Notes under the pieces: model-generated
The model's database searches: none
The model's input: only the letters and a program-made list of their open reading frames with translations
What the model was told of the DNA's origin: nothing
Made by a program: the position numbers and the translations under genes
Shown here: positions 8,003-16,550 of the stretch, piece by piece
Layout of the letters: each line of letters begins with the position of its first letter
How positions within the stretch are numbered: the first letter of the stretch is position 1
NCBI GenBank assembly: GCA_030147945.1
Contig: JASBUL010000099.1
Location: 1 to 41,258, forward strand
Source of the DNA: Oceanococcus sp.
Lineage (GTDB): Bacteria; Pseudomonadota; Gammaproteobacteria; Nevskiales; Oceanococcaceae
Length of the DNA stretch: 41,258 nucleotides
Direction of reading: 5' to 3'

Positions 8003-10273
8003 TCAGGCGGCCTGACGCAGGCGTCGGGCCGCTTCCACCATATTCGCCAGGGCCGGTTTGACCTCACTCCAGCTGCGTGTTTTCAGCCCGCAATCAGGGT
8101 TCACCCACAAGCGCTCTGGCGGTATGCGCGTGGCCGCTTTGCGCATCAGCTCGACGATGCTCTGGGTGTCCGGCACGTTGGGTGAATGGATGTCATACAC
8201 CCCGGGGCCGATCGCGTTGGGGTACTCGAAATCCTGAAAGGCATCGAGCAACTGCATGTGCGAGCGCGAGGTTTCGATGGTGATCACATCGGCATCCATG
8301 CGGGCGATATCGTCGATGATGTCGTTGAATTCGGAATAACACATGTGCGTGTGAATCTGGATGTCGTCATCCACCCCGTTGGCCGCCAGGCGGAAGGCGG
8401 CGATGGCCCAGTCAAGATAGGCTGGCCAGTCGCGCTGGCGCAGCGGCAGGCCCTCGCGCAGAGCGGCTTCGTCGATCTGGATCATGTGAATGCTGGCGGC
8501 GGCCAGATCCTGCACTTCCTCGCGGATGGCCAGGGCAATCTGCAGACAGGTTTCCGAACGTGGCTGGTCATCACGCACAAACGACCAGTTGAGCAGGGTG
8601 ACGGGGCCGGTGAGCATGCCTTTGACCGGTTTGTCGCTGAGTGATTGCGCGTAACGCGCCCACTGCACCGTCATTGCTGCGGGGCGCTGAACGTCACCGT
8701 ACAGGATCGGGGGTTTGACGCAACGCGAGCCATAGGACTGCACCCAACCCTGGCGCGAGAACGCGAAACCGTCGAGCAATTCTCCGAAATATTCGACCAT
8801 GTCGTTGCGTTCGGCCTCGCCATGCACCAGAACGTCCAGACCCAGTTCATGTTGAACGCTCAGGCAGTGGGCGATTTCGCGCTGCATCGCCTGCCGGTAT
8901 TGCGCGTCATCAAGGGCACCGGCGCGATAGTCCCGTCGCGCGGCGCGGATGTCCTGAGTCTGCGGGAATGAGCCGATGGTTGTGGTCGGAAATGCAGGCA
9001 GGGCGAAGCGCTGGGCCTGACGTTGAGCGCGCACGGCATAGGGGCTGCGGCGCTGTTGCCAGTCCGGTGTGATGTGGCCGATCTGTTCGCGCACGCTCGG
9101 ATTGTGAGTGCGCGTCGAGTCGCGTCGACTCTGGATCGCACGGCGGTTGATCAGCAGAGGCTCGGCGACGTGCTCACGGCCATGCTTGAGGGCTTGGGCC
9201 AGCAGTGTCAGCTCGTCAAGCTTCTGCACCGCAAAGGCCAACCAGCTGAACAATTCGGGATCCAGCGCGCGCTCTGCGCTCAGATCGACCGGGACATGCA
9301 GCAATGAGCATGACGGCGCCAGCCACAAGCGCTCACCCAGCGCCGCGTCCACCGGCTCCAGCACGTCGAGCAGGGCATTCAGATCGGACGCCCAGACATT
9401 GCGCCCGTCGACCACCCCCAGCGACAGCACCTGCGTCTCGTGCAGACGCGCGAGTATCGTGTCCAGTTGTGCGATGCCATCGCTGGCGTCGATATGAAAA
9501 CCATCGACCGGCAGATCGAGCACCCACTTAAGATTGTCATCCAGTGGACCGAAGTAGGTGGTCAGAAGGCTGCGCGGACCAACGCCGTGCAGGGCCTCGT
9601 AGCCACGCTGGTAAGCCTGGCGCCAGGTTGGCGGCAGGTCGAGCGTGAGGGCGGGTTCGTCGATCTGCACCCAGTCGACGCCTTTGCGCCGCAACTCGGC
9701 CAGCAGTTGCGCATACACCGCTATGAGCGCGTCCAGGTGATCAAGTCGTTCGCTGCCGTCCACCGCCTTGCCCACCCACAGATAGCTGAGCGGCCCCAGG
9801 ATCACTGCTTTGGCCTTGATCCCGGCCGCATGCGCTTCGTCGATCTGGGCACACAAGGACCAGGTGTTGAGCGAAAAACGGGTTTCGGCGGTGAATTCCG
9901 GGACAATGTAGTGGTAGTTGGTGTTGAACCATTTGGTCATCTCGCCGGCTGCCACCGGCGCATCCCCCTCGACCGCGCGTCCGCGTGCCATGCGGAAATA
10001 GCGATCAAGCTGGTTGAAGCCGTTGCCGACAAAGCGCTGCGGTACATGTCCGAGCATCACGCTGGTGTCGAGCACATGGTCGTAGAGTGAGAAGTCGCCG
10101 ACCGGTTGCAGGTCCAGCGGGGCTTGCAGACGCCGGTTCTCGGCACGAACGGCGGCAGCGACCTGCTGCAGTTGCTCGGCGCTGTCCTGACCACGCCAGT
10201 AGCTTTCGAGTGCGAATTTGAGCTGGCGACGGGCGCCGATGCGGGGGAATCCCAGGTTGTGTGTGCGGGCCAT
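8003..10273 (-). CDS. metE: Cobalamin-independent methionine synthase
   Basis: 5-methyltetrahydropteroyltriglutamate-homocysteine methyltransferase, the last step of methionine synthesis without vitamin B12. The 756-residue length is normal. The N-terminal half begins [22 protein letters not shown], and the C-terminal half carries [10 protein letters not shown] and the zinc-site motifs HTHMCYSEF and [11 protein letters not shown] (both Cys residues present), with [14 protein letters not shown] in between. Start ATG at 10273 with GGAC upstream. It is divergent from metR across a 96 bp gap with a MetR-like site, the classical arrangement. I see no cobalamin riboswitch in that gap. Confidence 0.97.
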   Translation of the reverse strand: MARTHNLGFPRIGARRQLKFALESYWRGQDSAEQLQQVAAAVRAENRRLQAPLDLQPVGDFSLYDHVLDTSVMLGHVPQRFVGNGFNQLDRYFRMARGRAVEGDAPVAAGEMTKWFNTNYHYIVPEFTAETRFSLNTWSLCAQIDEAHAAGIKAKAVILGPLSYLWVGKAVDGSERLDHLDALIAVYAQLLAELRRKGVDWVQIDEPALTLDLPPTWRQAYQRGYEALHGVGPRSLLTTYFGPLDDNLKWVLDLPVDGFHIDASDGIAQLDTILARLHETQVLSLGVVDGRNVWASDLNALLDVLEPVDAALGERLWLAPSCSLLHVPVDLSAERALDPELFSWLAFAVQKLDELTLLAQALKHGREHVAEPLLINRRAIQSRRDSTRTHNPSVREQIGHITPDWQQRRSPYAVRAQRQAQRFALPAFPTTTIGSFPQTQDIRAARRDYRAGALDDAQYRQAMQREIAHCLSVQHELGLDVLVHGEAERNDMVEYFGELLDGFAFSRQGWVQSYGSRCVKPPILYGDVQRPAAMTVQWARYAQSLSDKPVKGMLTGPVTLLNWSFVRDDQPRSETCLQIALAIREEVQDLAAASIHMIQIDEAALREGLPLRQRDWPAYLDWAIAAFRLAANGVDDDIQIHTHMCYSEFNDIIDDIARMDADVITIETSRSHMQLLDAFQDFEYPNAIGPGVYDIHSPNVPDTQSIVELMRKAATRIPPERLWVNPDCGLKTRSWSEVKPALANMVEAARRLRQAA

Positions 10274-10353
10274 GTTGGTGTCCGGAGTCAGAAGGAGGGC
10301 ACAGGCTAATTTCGCAATTGATGAGAAAAAAGTGATAAATATGCGTAAAACCG

Positions 10354-10366
10354 TGAGAAATATTCA
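10354..10366 (+). promoter_or_regulatory. Candidate MetR operator
   Basis: TGAGAAATATTCA in the metE/metR gap differs by one base from the MetR consensus TGAA-N5-TTCA. It sits 3 bp upstream of the metR ATG and could serve both metE activation and metR autorepression. The surrounding 60 bp are AT-rich and match a shared divergent promoter region. Confidence 0.5.
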
Positions 10367-10369
10367 TTT

Positions 10370-11263
10370 ATGATCGAGCTCAGCCATTTGCGCATCGTCC
10401 AGGCCCTGCATGAACACGGCACGCTCACACGTGCGGCCCAGGATCTGTGCCTGACCCAGTCGGCGCTTTCTCATCAGATTCGGCAGCTTGAGCAACGCGC
10501 CCAGACGGCCGTGTGGGAACGTGATGGCCGGCGTTTGAGCCTGACCGCTGCCGGTCTGGATCTGCTGGCCTGCGCACGCCGCGTGTTGCCACAAATCGAC
10601 GAAGCGGAGCAGGTGCTGCGTCGTCATGCCGATGGGGTGCGCGGGGTGTTGCGGATCGGGGTGGAGTGTTACCCCTGTTACGAGTGGCTGACCGGTGCGA
10701 TCGGACACTTTCTCAAGGCCATGCCGGATGTCGAGGTCGACATTCTTGGCAATGTGCATTTCTCGGGCATTGATGGGCTGATCAACAAACAGGTGGACAT
10801 GTTGATCACGCCGGATCCACACCCGCACCGGGCCCTGTGCTACGAAGCCTTGTTCGACTACGAACTGGTGCTGCTGGTGGCGGCCTCGCACCGGCTCGCG
10901 CCGGCCCCGGTGGTGGAGGCTGCGCAGCTGGCGGGTGAAACGCTGCTGAGTTTCCCGGTGGCCAATGAGCGGCTGGATATTTTTACCGAATTCTTTTGGC
11001 CGGCCGGGGTGCGGCCGTTGCGCCACAAGCGCGTGCATTCGGTCGACATCATGGTGCAGATGGTTGCGCATGGGCGCGGCGTGTGTGCATTGCCGGCCTG
11101 GCTGGCGCGGCGTTTTGCCCAGCGTCTGGATCTGCATGTGCTGCGTTTGGGCGCGGGCGGCGTCCACAAAACCCTGCATGCGGCGGTCCGCGAGCCGGAT
11201 CTGGAGCTGGGTTATGTGCGTGCTTTCATCGGCATGGGGCAGGGTTCGCCTGGGCAGGCCTGA
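10370..11263 (+). CDS. metR: LysR-family methionine regulator
   Basis: A 297-residue LysR-type transcription factor. The N-terminal winged HTH is clear (HLRIVQALHEHGTLTRAAQDLCLTQSALSHQIRQLE, within residues 6-42), followed by an effector-binding domain with GVECYPCYEWL, typical of MetR, which senses homocysteine. It is divergent from metE, its usual main target, and the spacer contains a near-consensus MetR site. The ATG at 10370 is the obvious start. Its stop is 97 bp before the TonB receptor gene, which has its own promoter and iron-type palindrome. Confidence 0.93.
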   Translation: MIELSHLRIVQALHEHGTLTRAAQDLCLTQSALSHQIRQLEQRAQTAVWERDGRRLSLTAAGLDLLACARRVLPQIDEAEQVLRRHADGVRGVLRIGVECYPCYEWLTGAIGHFLKAMPDVEVDILGNVHFSGIDGLINKQVDMLITPDPHPHRALCYEALFDYELVLLVAASHRLAPAPVVEAAQLAGETLLSFPVANERLDIFTEFFWPAGVRPLRHKRVHSVDIMVQMVAHGRGVCALPAWLARRFAQRLDLHVLRLGAGGVHKTLHAAVREPDLELGYVRAFIGMGQGSPGQA

Positions 11264-11296
11264 GCCCGCTTGGATTGTGGTGAGCCCCATGCTGCA

Positions 11297-11352
11297 TTGC
11301 ACATCAAGCGCGAGCGAAACTACAATTAATAATCGTTCGTATTATTAATTGT
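11297..11352 (+). promoter_or_regulatory. Promoter and Fur-like palindrome of the TonB receptor operon
   Basis: A -10 hexamer TACAAT (11321-11326) is preceded by a weak -35 around 11297-11303. Starting inside the -10, ACAATTAATAA (11322-11332) and TTATTAATTGT (11342-11352) form perfect 11 bp arms around a 9 bp centre. The central 19 bp match 11 of 19 positions of the classical Fur consensus, and the reverse strand shares TAATACGAA-N2-ATT with the stronger Fur box at 15853. It ends 8 nt before the receptor ATG, so a bound repressor would block the promoter. Confidence 0.6.
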
Positions 11353-11360
11353 GGTCATCC

Positions 11361-13592
11361 ATGTCGAGTTTCCTTCGCGTGACCTGCACGCGTGCTCTGA
11401 TCTCCTGTGTCGGGGCCGGCTGTCTGCTGCTGACGTTTGGCACTGCCCGGGCCGAGGACGAGGTGATCACCTTGCCGGAAGATGCGCCTGAAGCGGTGCT
11501 TGCGGATGATGCGGTCGAACTCAGCCCGGTGACGGTGTCGGGCGAAAAGCTTGGTCGCGCGCTGGCTGAAACCACCAGCAGCGTGGTCGTGGTCACCGCC
11601 GAGGACATCGATGCTGCGCCGGTCGGCTCGGTCAAGGATGTGGTTACCCGTTTTGCCAATGTCGTGGGTGCGGCGGGCGACCGGGAAATCGCGATCCGAG
11701 GTGTGCCGCAGGGCGGGATCGGCGGCGAGGGGGACACCATCAGCGTGTATCTCGATGGCGTGGCCTTGCCGTCGCGTGCGGCATCCTTCGCCGGGCCGCT
11801 GTCGGCCTGGGATCTGGAGCGCCTGGAACTGTTGCGGGGTGCCCAATCCAGCAATCAGGGGCGCAACAGTCTGGCTGGCTCGGTGGTGCTGGAAACGGTA
11901 CAACCCACCAGCGACTGGGATTTGCGCCTGCGCGCCGGGCGCATGAGTCGGGATGGCCATGATTATGCGATTGCCGGTGGTGGCCCGCTGGGCGACAGCC
12001 TGGCCTTTCGGGTGGCCCTGCAGGATCGCTATGACAACGGCGATGTCACCAACGTAACCCGCAATGAAGACGATGCGCAGCGCTATGACAATCGCAATGC
12101 GCGGGTCAGTCTGGCCTGGGCGCCCATGGCTCAGAGCAGCTATCAGTTGCGTTACAGCTATATCCGCGCCGACACCGAGTTTGGCGAAGCCTTGCACGAT
12201 GCCTCCGGTGGCGAGCGCACGGCAACCAGCAATGTGCGCGGTGGCGAGGACGATCGCACCCAATTGCACAGTTTGCGCCAGCAGCTTGATCTGGGCGGGG
12301 CCTGGCGGCTTGAGTCGATCAGCGGTTACACCCGCTTTGACAACGTCAATGTGATTGATTTTGACCGCACCGAAAGCGAAGGCGGTTATTCCGACAATTT
12401 CGAGGACGAGCGCATCCTGAGTCAGGAGCTGCGCGCGGTCTACGACGGCGATCGCGTGCGTGCGGTGGTCGGCGCTTACTACGCCGACACCGACAAGGAC
12501 ACCCTGACGCTGGGGCGCGATGTCTCCAGTGCGGGCGGCCTGGTGCTGATCAACGGCTTTGTCGAGGGTCAGTCGCGCAGTCGCATCGGTGCAGTCTTCG
12601 CAGAAGCCGACTGGGACTTCGCCCAGGCCTGGCGGGCTACGGCGGGCGTGCGTGTCAATCGCGAGCTGAATCGCCACCACGGCGCTTCCGATCTGGAGCT
12701 GACCTTGACCGGTTCGGTGCCCGGGCTGCCGCTGGATTTGCCCATCGGGATTCCTCTGCCGGATGCGGTCAGCGATGGCCTGGCGGTGGTGCTGCCGGCC
12801 TACGTGCCGCCGGATTACGACGATGGCGACAACAATGCGTTCACCGACGTGCTGCCCAAGCTGGGGTTGACCTGGTTCGCCAGCGACTCCACCACCCTGG
12901 GGTTGAGCTACCAGGAGGGCTACCGCTCAGGTGGCGTCAGCATGTCGTTCTTTGGTGGTGCGGTCAGTCCGTTCGAACCGGAATACACGCGCACCGGCGA
13001 ACTGGCCGTGCGCAGTCGCTGGCTGGATGAGCGTCTGATGCTCAATGCCAATCTGTTCTACACCGACTGGCGTGACCAGCAGGTCACTATCGGTGAAACA
13101 TCGGGTTTCGAAACCGTGACCACCAACGCCGGCCGCTCGCATTACTATGGCCTGGAAACCGAGCTGGTGTGGGCATTGTCCGGGCCGTTTGAGGTTTTCG
13201 CCTCGGTCGGCCTGCTGCGCAGCGAGTTCGACGATTTCGTCAACGAGGGTGAGGACTACGCCAACAATCGGTTCCCTTACGCACCCGAGCGCACCGCAAC
13301 CTTGGGCCTCAGCCTGCTTGAGTGGCACGGCTTAACGGCCCAGGTTTCGGCCAACTATATCGATGCGTTTTACAGCGATCCCGACAATGACGAGCGCACC
13401 CGCTCGGACGAGCGCGTTCTGCTCAACGCCAAGCTGGCCTATCAGATCACGCGGCAGTTCAGCGTGGCCCTGTTCGGTCGCAACCTGGGGGATGAGCTGA
13501 ACCAGCAGGGCGCCCTGGTCTCGGGTGAGCGGGTGGCGAGTCGCTACGGTGAACCACGCAGCGTTGGTGCCATGCTCGAATGGCAACTCTAG
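11361..13592 (+). CDS. TonB-dependent outer-membrane receptor
   Basis: A 743-residue beta-barrel receptor for an energised import substrate, most likely a ferric siderophore. It has a signal peptide ending GTARA (residues 1-31), a plug domain (ELSPVTVSGEKL, VVTAEDIDAAPVGSVKDVV, IAIRGVP, ERLELLRGAQSSNQGRNSLAG) and a 22-strand-type barrel with FGRNLGDE and a C-terminal aromatic strand ending AMLEWQL. The ATG at 11361 is preferred over an upstream TTG at 11349 because it starts a standard signal peptide; no good ribosome-binding site is visible. It has an iron-type operator upstream and is followed by three overlapping membrane genes that usually accompany siderophore receptors. The substrate cannot be named. 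Confidence 0.9.
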   Translation: MSSFLRVTCTRALISCVGAGCLLLTFGTARAEDEVITLPEDAPEAVLADDAVELSPVTVSGEKLGRALAETTSSVVVVTAEDIDAAPVGSVKDVVTRFANVVGAAGDREIAIRGVPQGGIGGEGDTISVYLDGVALPSRAASFAGPLSAWDLERLELLRGAQSSNQGRNSLAGSVVLETVQPTSDWDLRLRAGRMSRDGHDYAIAGGGPLGDSLAFRVALQDRYDNGDVTNVTRNEDDAQRYDNRNARVSLAWAPMAQSSYQLRYSYIRADTEFGEALHDASGGERTATSNVRGGEDDRTQLHSLRQQLDLGGAWRLESISGYTRFDNVNVIDFDRTESEGGYSDNFEDERILSQELRAVYDGDRVRAVVGAYYADTDKDTLTLGRDVSSAGGLVLINGFVEGQSRSRIGAVFAEADWDFAQAWRATAGVRVNRELNRHHGASDLELTLTGSVPGLPLDLPIGIPLPDAVSDGLAVVLPAYVPPDYDDGDNNAFTDVLPKLGLTWFASDSTTLGLSYQEGYRSGGVSMSFFGGAVSPFEPEYTRTGELAVRSRWLDERLMLNANLFYTDWRDQQVTIGETSGFETVTTNAGRSHYYGLETELVWALSGPFEVFASVGLLRSEFDDFVNEGEDYANNRFPYAPERTATLGLSLLEWHGLTAQVSANYIDAFYSDPDNDERTRSDERVLLNAKLAYQITRQFSVALFGRNLGDELNQQGALVSGERVASRYGEPRSVGAMLEWQL

Positions 13593-13696
13593 GGGCGCCC
13601 TGTGGCAGCGATGTCAATGCTTGCCGGCCATGCGCCGAGTGCCTAGGCTGCGCTCATGATGCGGATTAATCATCAGCCCTGCGGGGGCGCACAACG

Positions 13697-13972
13697 ATGA
13701 CCATGCGACCCTGGGTGCGCGGCGTGCTGGCCGGGCCGCTGAGTTTCATCTGCAGCTGGCTGCTGATGGCCGGCGCGGCCCTGTATCTGCCTTCAGGGCG
13801 TGCCGGCGTCGACAACATGGTGTTCCCCATTGTGCTGTTCCCGCTGGTCTGGAGCGGCCTGTTTCTGTATGCCCTGCTGGAACGACGTTTGGGGCGTGGC
13901 TACCTGGTGATTGTGGCCCTGGGCCTGGCCCATGCGCTGCTGATTGCTCGGCATCTTGGAGTGGCGCCATGA
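13697..13972 (+). CDS. DUF3649-like small membrane protein
   Basis: A 91-residue hydrophobic protein with three predicted membrane segments (VLAGPLSFICSWLLMAGAAL, MVFPIVLFPLVWSGLFLYAL and YLVIVALGLAHALL). Size, layout and position between a TonB receptor and a PepSY gene match the DUF3649 iron-uptake family, though I assign it by context as much as by sequence. Its stop overlaps the PepSY start (ATGA), so translation is coupled. It may help reduce or release iron with the PepSY protein; this is inference. Confidence 0.75.
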   Translation: MTMRPWVRGVLAGPLSFICSWLLMAGAALYLPSGRAGVDNMVFPIVLFPLVWSGLFLYALLERRLGRGYLVIVALGLAHALLIARHLGVAP

Positions 13973-15552
13973 TCAAGCTGTCTCAGGACAACACCCGGCG
14001 AGTGCTGGATATCCACGGCTGGTCGGGCATTCTGCTCGGCCTGCTGCTGTATGCGGTGATCTGTACCGGCACCGTGGCGGTGTTTTCGGACGAAATCAGC
14101 AACTGGTCGAGTCCGCTGTCGGGCGAGTCCGTTGATGGCTTTCCGACCGGTTTCAACGCTGTTTTCAAACGCTTGTACGAAGAGGTTGATCCGCGCTGGC
14201 GTGAAGAGGTGGATGCCTTTGTCGCCCATGGCGGACGCATCTATCTGCGCTTTGAAGGCGAGCTGGAGAGCGAGCAAGAGGGCCATCACGAGCATTACGG
14301 GGTGGAGTATCAGATAGATGGCAATACCCTGGAGGTGCTCAAGCGCACCGAGGGGCTGGATCACGAGCGCGCGGCGGCACGTGAGGCGGGCGCGCTGGCC
14401 GAGTTCTTTGTCGACCTGCATGTGCGTTTGCACCTGCCCAATCCCTGGGGCCTGTTTCTGACCGGTGTGCTGGGCCTGGGCATGATGCTCGCGGCCCTGA
14501 CCGGCTTTGTCGTGCATCGTCACCTGATTCGGGAGGCGTTCACCATCCGGCGCAACAAGGAAGCCTTGCTGCGCGCGCGTGACGCGCATGTGATTGCGGG
14601 CACCTGGAGCCTGCCATTCGCGTTCGTACTTGCGTTTACCGGCAGTTTTTTTAGCTTCGCCAGCAGTGTCGGCTTGCCGGCCATGGCCATGGTGGTGTTC
14701 AGCGGTGATCAGGAGCGTGCGCTGGCCGAGGTTTTCAATCGCCATGAACCCTACGATGACACGCCCGCCGCGCTGGCCAATGTCGATACCATGCTGGCCG
14801 ATGCTTCGGCACGCGGTGGTGCCAAGGCCGTGTTCATCTCGATGAACTATGTGGGGCGGGCGGATGCGTTCGCTCGGGTGTTTACCCAGGTGGAGCCGGG
14901 GCAGCTGTCGGGACGTGCGTTCGACTATGCCGCCGCCAGCGGCGAATTTCTGCATGAAAATCCGGTGCTGGTCGGCAAACAACCGTCCGCTGGCAACACG
15001 GTTGCCGCGCTAATGACACCCTTGCACTTCGGTCACTTTGCCGGCTGGGTGTCCAAGGCGGTGTGGTTTGCGCTGGGCTTTGCGGCCGCCTATGTCACCC
15101 TGAGCGGCATGCTGTTGTGGACCCTGCGGCGCGCGCAACGCCGTGCATGGCAGCGTATGGCGGGGGTGGTCAACTGGATGGGTTACGGACTGCCGCTGGC
15201 CATGGTGCTCACCGCTCATGCTTATTTCTGGGCGCGGGCGTCAGGCGTTGCGGTGGGCTCGGTGCAATGGGCGGTGTTCTGGGCTGCTGCGGTCGCGGCC
15301 GCGCTGATGATCGGCCTCGGCTCGCAGGCGCGGGCGCGTGCCTGGATGATTCGTTTGAGCGGGGCTGCACTGCTGCTGTTGCCGCTCAGCCGCTGGTTGT
15401 GCGACGGCCCATCCTGGGCGAGTGCCCTCAATCACGGACAACAGGTGGTCGTGAGCGTGGATCTGGCACTGCTTGTGGCCGGCGGGTTTTGTCTGTGGCC
15501 GCGATCGCGCAGGCGAGAGGGCTTCGTGCCCGTGGCCGAGGCGACCTCATGA
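13969..15552 (+). CDS. PepSY-associated TM protein (siderophore reductase-like)
   Basis: A 527-residue inner-membrane protein of the PepSY-associated TM family, in which FoxB, FiuB and PiuB-type members are thought to reduce ferric siderophores in the membrane or periplasm. The N-terminus has the hallmark DIHGWSGILLGLLLYAVICTGTVAVF followed by FSDEISNW. A central helix contains FVDLHVRLHLPNPWGLFLTGVLGLGM with conserved His residues, then MTPLHFGHFAGWVSKAVWF and a C-terminal set of four helices. It overlaps its neighbours by ATGA at both ends, so the receptor-linked membrane genes form one translational unit under the iron-type operator at 11322. Confidence 0.88.
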   Translation: MIKLSQDNTRRVLDIHGWSGILLGLLLYAVICTGTVAVFSDEISNWSSPLSGESVDGFPTGFNAVFKRLYEEVDPRWREEVDAFVAHGGRIYLRFEGELESEQEGHHEHYGVEYQIDGNTLEVLKRTEGLDHERAAAREAGALAEFFVDLHVRLHLPNPWGLFLTGVLGLGMMLAALTGFVVHRHLIREAFTIRRNKEALLRARDAHVIAGTWSLPFAFVLAFTGSFFSFASSVGLPAMAMVVFSGDQERALAEVFNRHEPYDDTPAALANVDTMLADASARGGAKAVFISMNYVGRADAFARVFTQVEPGQLSGRAFDYAAASGEFLHENPVLVGKQPSAGNTVAALMTPLHFGHFAGWVSKAVWFALGFAAAYVTLSGMLLWTLRRAQRRAWQRMAGVVNWMGYGLPLAMVLTAHAYFWARASGVAVGSVQWAVFWAAAVAAALMIGLGSQARARAWMIRLSGAALLLLPLSRWLCDGPSWASALNHGQQVVVSVDLALLVAGGFCLWPRSRRREGFVPVAEATS

Positions 15553-15809
15553 TCGAAGGTCTGCTGGCGGTGTTGGTGAGTGCCAGCGTGCTGTGGTGGC
15601 TGGCCGGTCGCGATCCCAAACGCTTGCGTGCGGCACGTCAGCGTGATCGTCGGGCCCATGCGCCGGCCGTGCGTCGAGGCTTGTTGCTGCTCGCATTGCT
15701 GCCGGGGCTGGGCTTGCTGCTGTGGGTCAACGTCGCAGCCGTGCTGGTGTGGTTTGGCGGGCTGACCGTCAGCGGCTGGCTGATTGCGGAGCTGCGCGCA
15801 CCTCGCTGA
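15549..15809 (+). CDS. DUF3325-like small membrane protein
   Basis: An 86-residue protein with an N-terminal membrane segment (LLAVLVSASVLWWLAG), a basic cytosolic loop (RDPKRLRAARQRDRRAH) and two more hydrophobic stretches. DUF3325 proteins have this size and layout and typically end PepSY iron-uptake operons. The ATG overlaps the PepSY stop by ATGA. It is the last gene of the receptor operon; the next sequence downstream is a separate Fur box and promoter. Confidence 0.7.
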   Translation: MIEGLLAVLVSASVLWWLAGRDPKRLRAARQRDRRAHAPAVRRGLLLLALLPGLGLLLWVNVAAVLVWFGGLTVSGWLIAELRAPR

Positions 15810-15848
15810 GCGTTGACGGCCTGCGCGCAAGAATTTCATGAACAGGAA

Positions 15849-15878
15849 TTGTAATACGAATCATTCTCATGTTAGAGT
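15849..15878 (+). promoter_or_regulatory. Fur box and extended -10 promoter
   Basis: The 19 bp at 15853-15871 (AATACGAATCATTCTCATG) match 16 of 19 positions of the common Fur site AATGAGAATCATTCTCATT. It overlaps a promoter with a -35-like TTGTAA (15849-15854), 18 bp spacer and -10 TAGAGT (15873-15878) preceded by TG at 15870-15871, an extended -10. Transcription should start near A15885. No ORF follows before the terminator at 15924-15960. Confidence 0.75.
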
Positions 15879-15884
15879 GATCCC

Positions 15885-15960
15885 ACTTGGCGGTTCCCAT
15901 TCGTCAAGTCTCCTCATCGTGTTCAGCCGGGGCGGGTTTCCGCTCCGGCTGTTTTCTTTC
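15885..15960 (+). ncRNA. Candidate Fur-repressed small RNA
   Basis: A short transcript of about 75 nt is predicted between the Fur-controlled promoter and an intrinsic terminator, with no reading frame. It has three parts. A 5' hairpin begins at the predicted +1: ACTTGGCG (15885-15892) pairs with CGTCAAGT (15902-15909) around a 9 nt loop. An unpaired linker CTCCTCATCGTGTT spans 15910-15923. A 3' terminator hairpin (15924-15951) is followed by a U-rich tail. This layout is that of Hfq-dependent, iron-repressed RNAs such as RyhB and PrrF, but I do not recognise the sequence as either. The linker contains an anti-Shine-Dalgarno-like CTCCTC. The next plus-strand gene is 590 bp beyond the terminator, so the Fur box has no other obvious target on that strand. 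Confidence 0.65.
15924..15960 (+). terminator. Rho-independent terminator
   Basis: CAGCCGGGGCGG (15924-15935) pairs with CCGCTCCGGCTG (15940-15951), a 12 bp stem with one G-U pair and a 4 nt loop, followed by TTTTCTTTC. The reverse strand lacks a matching U-tract, so it works for plus-strand transcripts only. It ends the candidate small RNA and could also stop read-through from the receptor operon. Confidence 0.85.
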
Positions 15961-15969
15961 TGGGTGAGG

Positions 15970-16368
15970 TCAGATGGAGCCTTTCTCGAACACGTCCAGC
16001 GTGCCGAGAGCCTGCTCCTGACCACTGAGCAGTATGCTGTGCTGGCCCAGCTTGTGGGCGTGGAAATGCACCGCAGTAACCTGGTCCGCGAGCAGTTCCG
16101 AGCGTACGCCGTAGTCCTTGATGGTCAGGGTATAAGCTGCGTCGCTGTCGATCAGGAGTTTGACATTCATGCCTTCGGGAACCCGAAGGTGGTTGGTGCC
16201 GAGTACCAGTTCGCCATCGCCGATAAACCATTCAACATCCAGGGTAACCGCGCTGTCGTCCGGCTTTGCCGCGCCGTTGATGGCGCCCGTGCTCGACATC
16301 AGATACCACGCCAGGCCCGCGCCGACGACTACGAAAACGCCCAGCGTCAAGGCGGCGATCTTGTTCAT
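15970..16368 (-). CDS. Membrane-anchored COX2-like protein lacking copper ligands
   Basis: A 132-residue protein with an N-terminal membrane anchor (IAALTLGVFVVVGAGLAWYLM, residues 4-24) and a periplasmic domain resembling the cupredoxin domain of oxidase subunit II: GTNHLRVPEGMNVKLLIDSDAAYTL aligns with the usual LxVPVGxPV...SxDVxHSF, and KLGQHSILLSGQE with the GxYxGxCxExCG region. The usual His and both Cys ligands are replaced, so a CuA site cannot form. HFHAH at the end of the domain could bind metal. It faces the RND efflux operon divergently across 182 bp and converges on the small RNA terminator. I do not recognise a named family; function unknown. Confidence 0.75.
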   Translation of the reverse strand: MNKIAALTLGVFVVVGAGLAWYLMSSTGAINGAAKPDDSAVTLDVEWFIGDGELVLGTNHLRVPEGMNVKLLIDSDAAYTLTIKDYGVRSELLADQVTAVHFHAHKLGQHSILLSGQEQALGTLDVFEKGSI

Positions 16369-16407
16369 TGTCCCTCTCCCGACGGAATTATCCGTCCCGC
16401 ATCATTT

Positions 16408-16447
16408 ATTGTTGAGGCGTGATTGGACCTAATCTCACCGCAACAAT
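16408..16447. promoter_or_regulatory. Imperfect palindrome between COX2-like gene and RND operon
   Basis: ATTGTTG (16408-16414) and CAACAAT (16441-16447) are perfect outer arms; inside them the symmetry continues (14 of 18 positions match per side, including GATT/AATC). The element is in the middle of the divergent spacer and looks like an operator for a dimeric repressor such as a TetR-type protein. No regulator gene is adjacent. A shorter hairpin, GACGGA/TCCGTC, lies at 16381-16396. Confidence 0.4.
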
Positions 16448-16550
16448 CAACCGGCGGCCGGGATGAACCCATACCGCGGTCAACCGATTGCCGTGAGCGG
16501 CGTTGTTGTCATCACGCGTGCTCGCCGCGTTTCGTGATTTCAGGGATTTG

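Noticed and set aside
10274..10369. Cobalamin riboswitch before metE
   Set aside because: The gap is only 96 bp, AT-rich and lacks the B12-box; a MetR site explains it better.
15924..15960. The terminator serving only the receptor operon
   Set aside because: Possible, but it does not explain the Fur box and extended -10 promoter between the last gene and the terminator.
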